DNA from: Lautropia sp.
Lineage (GTDB): Bacteria > Pseudomonadota > Gammaproteobacteria > Burkholderiales > Burkholderiaceae_E
NCBI GenBank assembly: GCA_030532425.1
Contig: JAUNLD010000018.1
Span: forward strand, 1 to 45,045
Direction of reading: 5' to 3'
Length of the DNA stretch: 45,045 bases
Shown: piece after piece, positions 43,941 to 45,045 of the stretch
Layout of the letters: every line of letters begins with the position of its first letter
Position numbering within the stretch: the stretch's first letter is position 1
Translations under genes and position numbers: made by a program
Notes under the pieces: generated by a model
The model's database searches: none
Told to the model about the DNA's origin: nothing
What the model saw: the letters and a program-made list of their open reading frames with translations, nothing else

Positions 43941-45045
43941 ATGGAGCAGATCTCCCGTCGGCAGTTTTTCAAGGTGACGGGCGCGACACTGGCTTCCTCC
44001 AGCATGGCACTGATGGGGTTCTCGCCCCGTGAGGTCATGGCCGAGGTCCGCCAGTTCAAGCTGGCCGCTACCATCGTCGCCCGCCAGACCTGTACGTATT
44101 GTTCGGTCGGCTGCGGCATCCTGATGTATTCGCTGGGTGATGGCACGCTCAATGCCAAGCGCTCGGTGATCCATGTCGAGGGTGACCCCGATCACCCCGT
44201 CAACCGCGGCACCCTCTGTCCGAAGGGGGCTGGCCTGCTGGATTTCATCAACAGCCCCAACCGTCTGCTTCATCCCGAGTATCGGGCGCCCGGCTCCGAC
44301 AAGTGGCAGCGCATCTCGTGGGATGAGGCGCTCGACCGCATCGCCCGCCTGCTCAAGGACGACCGCGACGCCCATTTCCAGACCCGCACGGCCGATGGCA
44401 AGCTGGTCAACCGATGGACGTCCACGGGCATGCTCTGTGCGTCGGCTGCCAGCAACGAGGCTGGCTACATGACGCACAAGGTGGCCCGCAGCTGGGGATT
44501 GCTCGCGCTCGACAACCAGGCACGTGTCTGACACGGCCCGACGGTGGCAGGTCTTGCCCCGACGTTTGGCCGTGGTGCGATGACGAATCACTGGGTCGAC
44601 ATCAAGAATGCCGACGTGATTCTCATCATGGGTGGCAATGCCGCCGAAGCGCACCCCTGTGGCTTCAAGTGGGTGACGGAAGCGAAGGCGCACAACAATG
44701 CGCACTTCATGGTCGTCGACCCGCGTTTCAACCGCTCGGCCTCGGTGGCGGATTTCTACGCGCCGATCCGTTCCGGTACTGACATCGTCTTCCTTGGCGG
44801 GATCATCAATTACCTGCTGAGCAACGATCGCATCCACCACGAGTACGTCCACAATTACACCGACTTCAGCTTCATCGTCCGCGATGATTACAGCTTCGTC
44901 GATGGCATTTTCTCGGGGTACAACGAAGAGAAGCGCACCTACGACAAGAAGAGCTGGGATTACGAGCTGGGGCCAGACGGCTTCGTCAGGACCGACCCGA
45001 CGCTGCAGCATCCGCGTTGCGTCTACCAGCTGATGAAGCGGCACT
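43941..45045 (+). CDS. fdnG: Selenocysteine-containing formate dehydrogenase, major (alpha) subunit, 3' end outside window
   Basis: The product is the catalytic subunit of a membrane-linked, periplasmic formate dehydrogenase that oxidises formate and passes electrons to the quinone pool through partner subunits expected downstream. A twin-arginine leader (SRRQFFKVTGATLASSSMAL) shows Tat export. Cysteines for a 4Fe-4S cluster lie in CTYCSVGC and GTLCPKG. The in-frame TGA at 44529-44531 falls exactly at the family selenocysteine site (NQARV-Sec-HGPTVAGLAP), and the frame continues with HWVDIKNADVILIMGGNAAE, closely like E. coli FdnG/FdoG. A SECIS hairpin follows the UGA. So this is not a pseudogene or truncated gene, though automatic tools would stop it at residue 196. 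FdnG versus FdoG cannot be told here. Confidence 0.93.
44529..44574 (+). promoter_or_regulatory. Bacterial SECIS element with UGA selenocysteine codon
   Basis: The RNA folds as an outer stem (CACGGCC with GGCCGTG, 7 bp, perfect), a bulged middle, and an apical stem GGCA/TGCC closing a GGTCT loop. Counting U of the UGA as 1, U17, G23 and U24 are all present at the positions SelB needs in E. coli fdhF. It recruits SelB with Sec-tRNA. Confidence 0.93.

Noticed and set aside
43941-44531. Truncated 196-residue formate dehydrogenase or pseudogene
   Set aside because: The stop is a UGA at the family selenocysteine position, followed by a matching SECIS and by an uninterrupted conserved frame.

Overview
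The window reads as chromosomal DNA of a high-GC betaproteobacterium, most likely order Burkholderiales. The evidence is the FabA/FabB pair, the HAD phosphatase-pcnB-folK block, purM close to hda, an ExbB/ExbD/TonB operon and the style of the GTP cyclohydrolases. A Lautropia-like member is my guess only; genus cannot be settled from sequence alone. I saw no tRNA, rRNA, CRISPR array, intact insertion sequence or prophage.

Region 1 (1-14.8 kb, all minus strand) is a surface/secretion cluster. It holds an outer-membrane beta-barrel protein with an Ig-like N-terminal domain (first transcribed), then two giant paralogous secreted proteins of about 1,770 and more than 1,790 residues. The paralogues are built from SdrD_B-like, prealbumin-like and DUF11-type modules; the second runs off the left edge. 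Region 2 (15.4-22.2 kb) is housekeeping: Mn-type superoxide dismutase with a textbook terminator, fabA-fabB for unsaturated fatty acids, a leaderless solute-binding-like protein, an Hfq-like Sm protein with a long basic tail, a GDT1/UPF0016 cation exporter and the rRNA methyltransferase RlmJ. A decayed RarD/EamA permease follows.

Region 3 (22.7-30.0 kb) is iron acquisition: binding protein, FecCD-type permease, and an ATPase open in frame into a type-1 copper pseudoazurin. A double-domain GNAT acetyltransferase and tonB-exbB-exbD follow. Fur-box-like sites lie upstream of the binding protein and of tonB, so both units are probably iron-repressed. Region 4 (30.2-36.5 kb) is nucleotide-cofactor and sugar metabolism: GTP cyclohydrolase II with a degenerate RibB half, GTP cyclohydrolase I, galE, and the HAD-pcnB-folK operon.

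Region 5 (36.8-43.5 kb) has a YidE-type transporter, hda, a VapBC toxin-antitoxin pair with a decayed second antitoxin fragment beside it, purM, and a short GlgB-like GH13 enzyme. Region 6 (43.9 kb to the end) is the start of a formate dehydrogenase alpha subunit. It reads through an in-frame UGA as selenocysteine and has a clear bacterial SECIS hairpin, so the organism must make selenoproteins.

The most unusual items are the tandem giant surface proteins with their barrel partner, the ABC ATPase-pseudoazurin continuous reading frame, the Hfq-like protein with altered RNA-binding residues, and the RNA-encoded Sec insertion signal.
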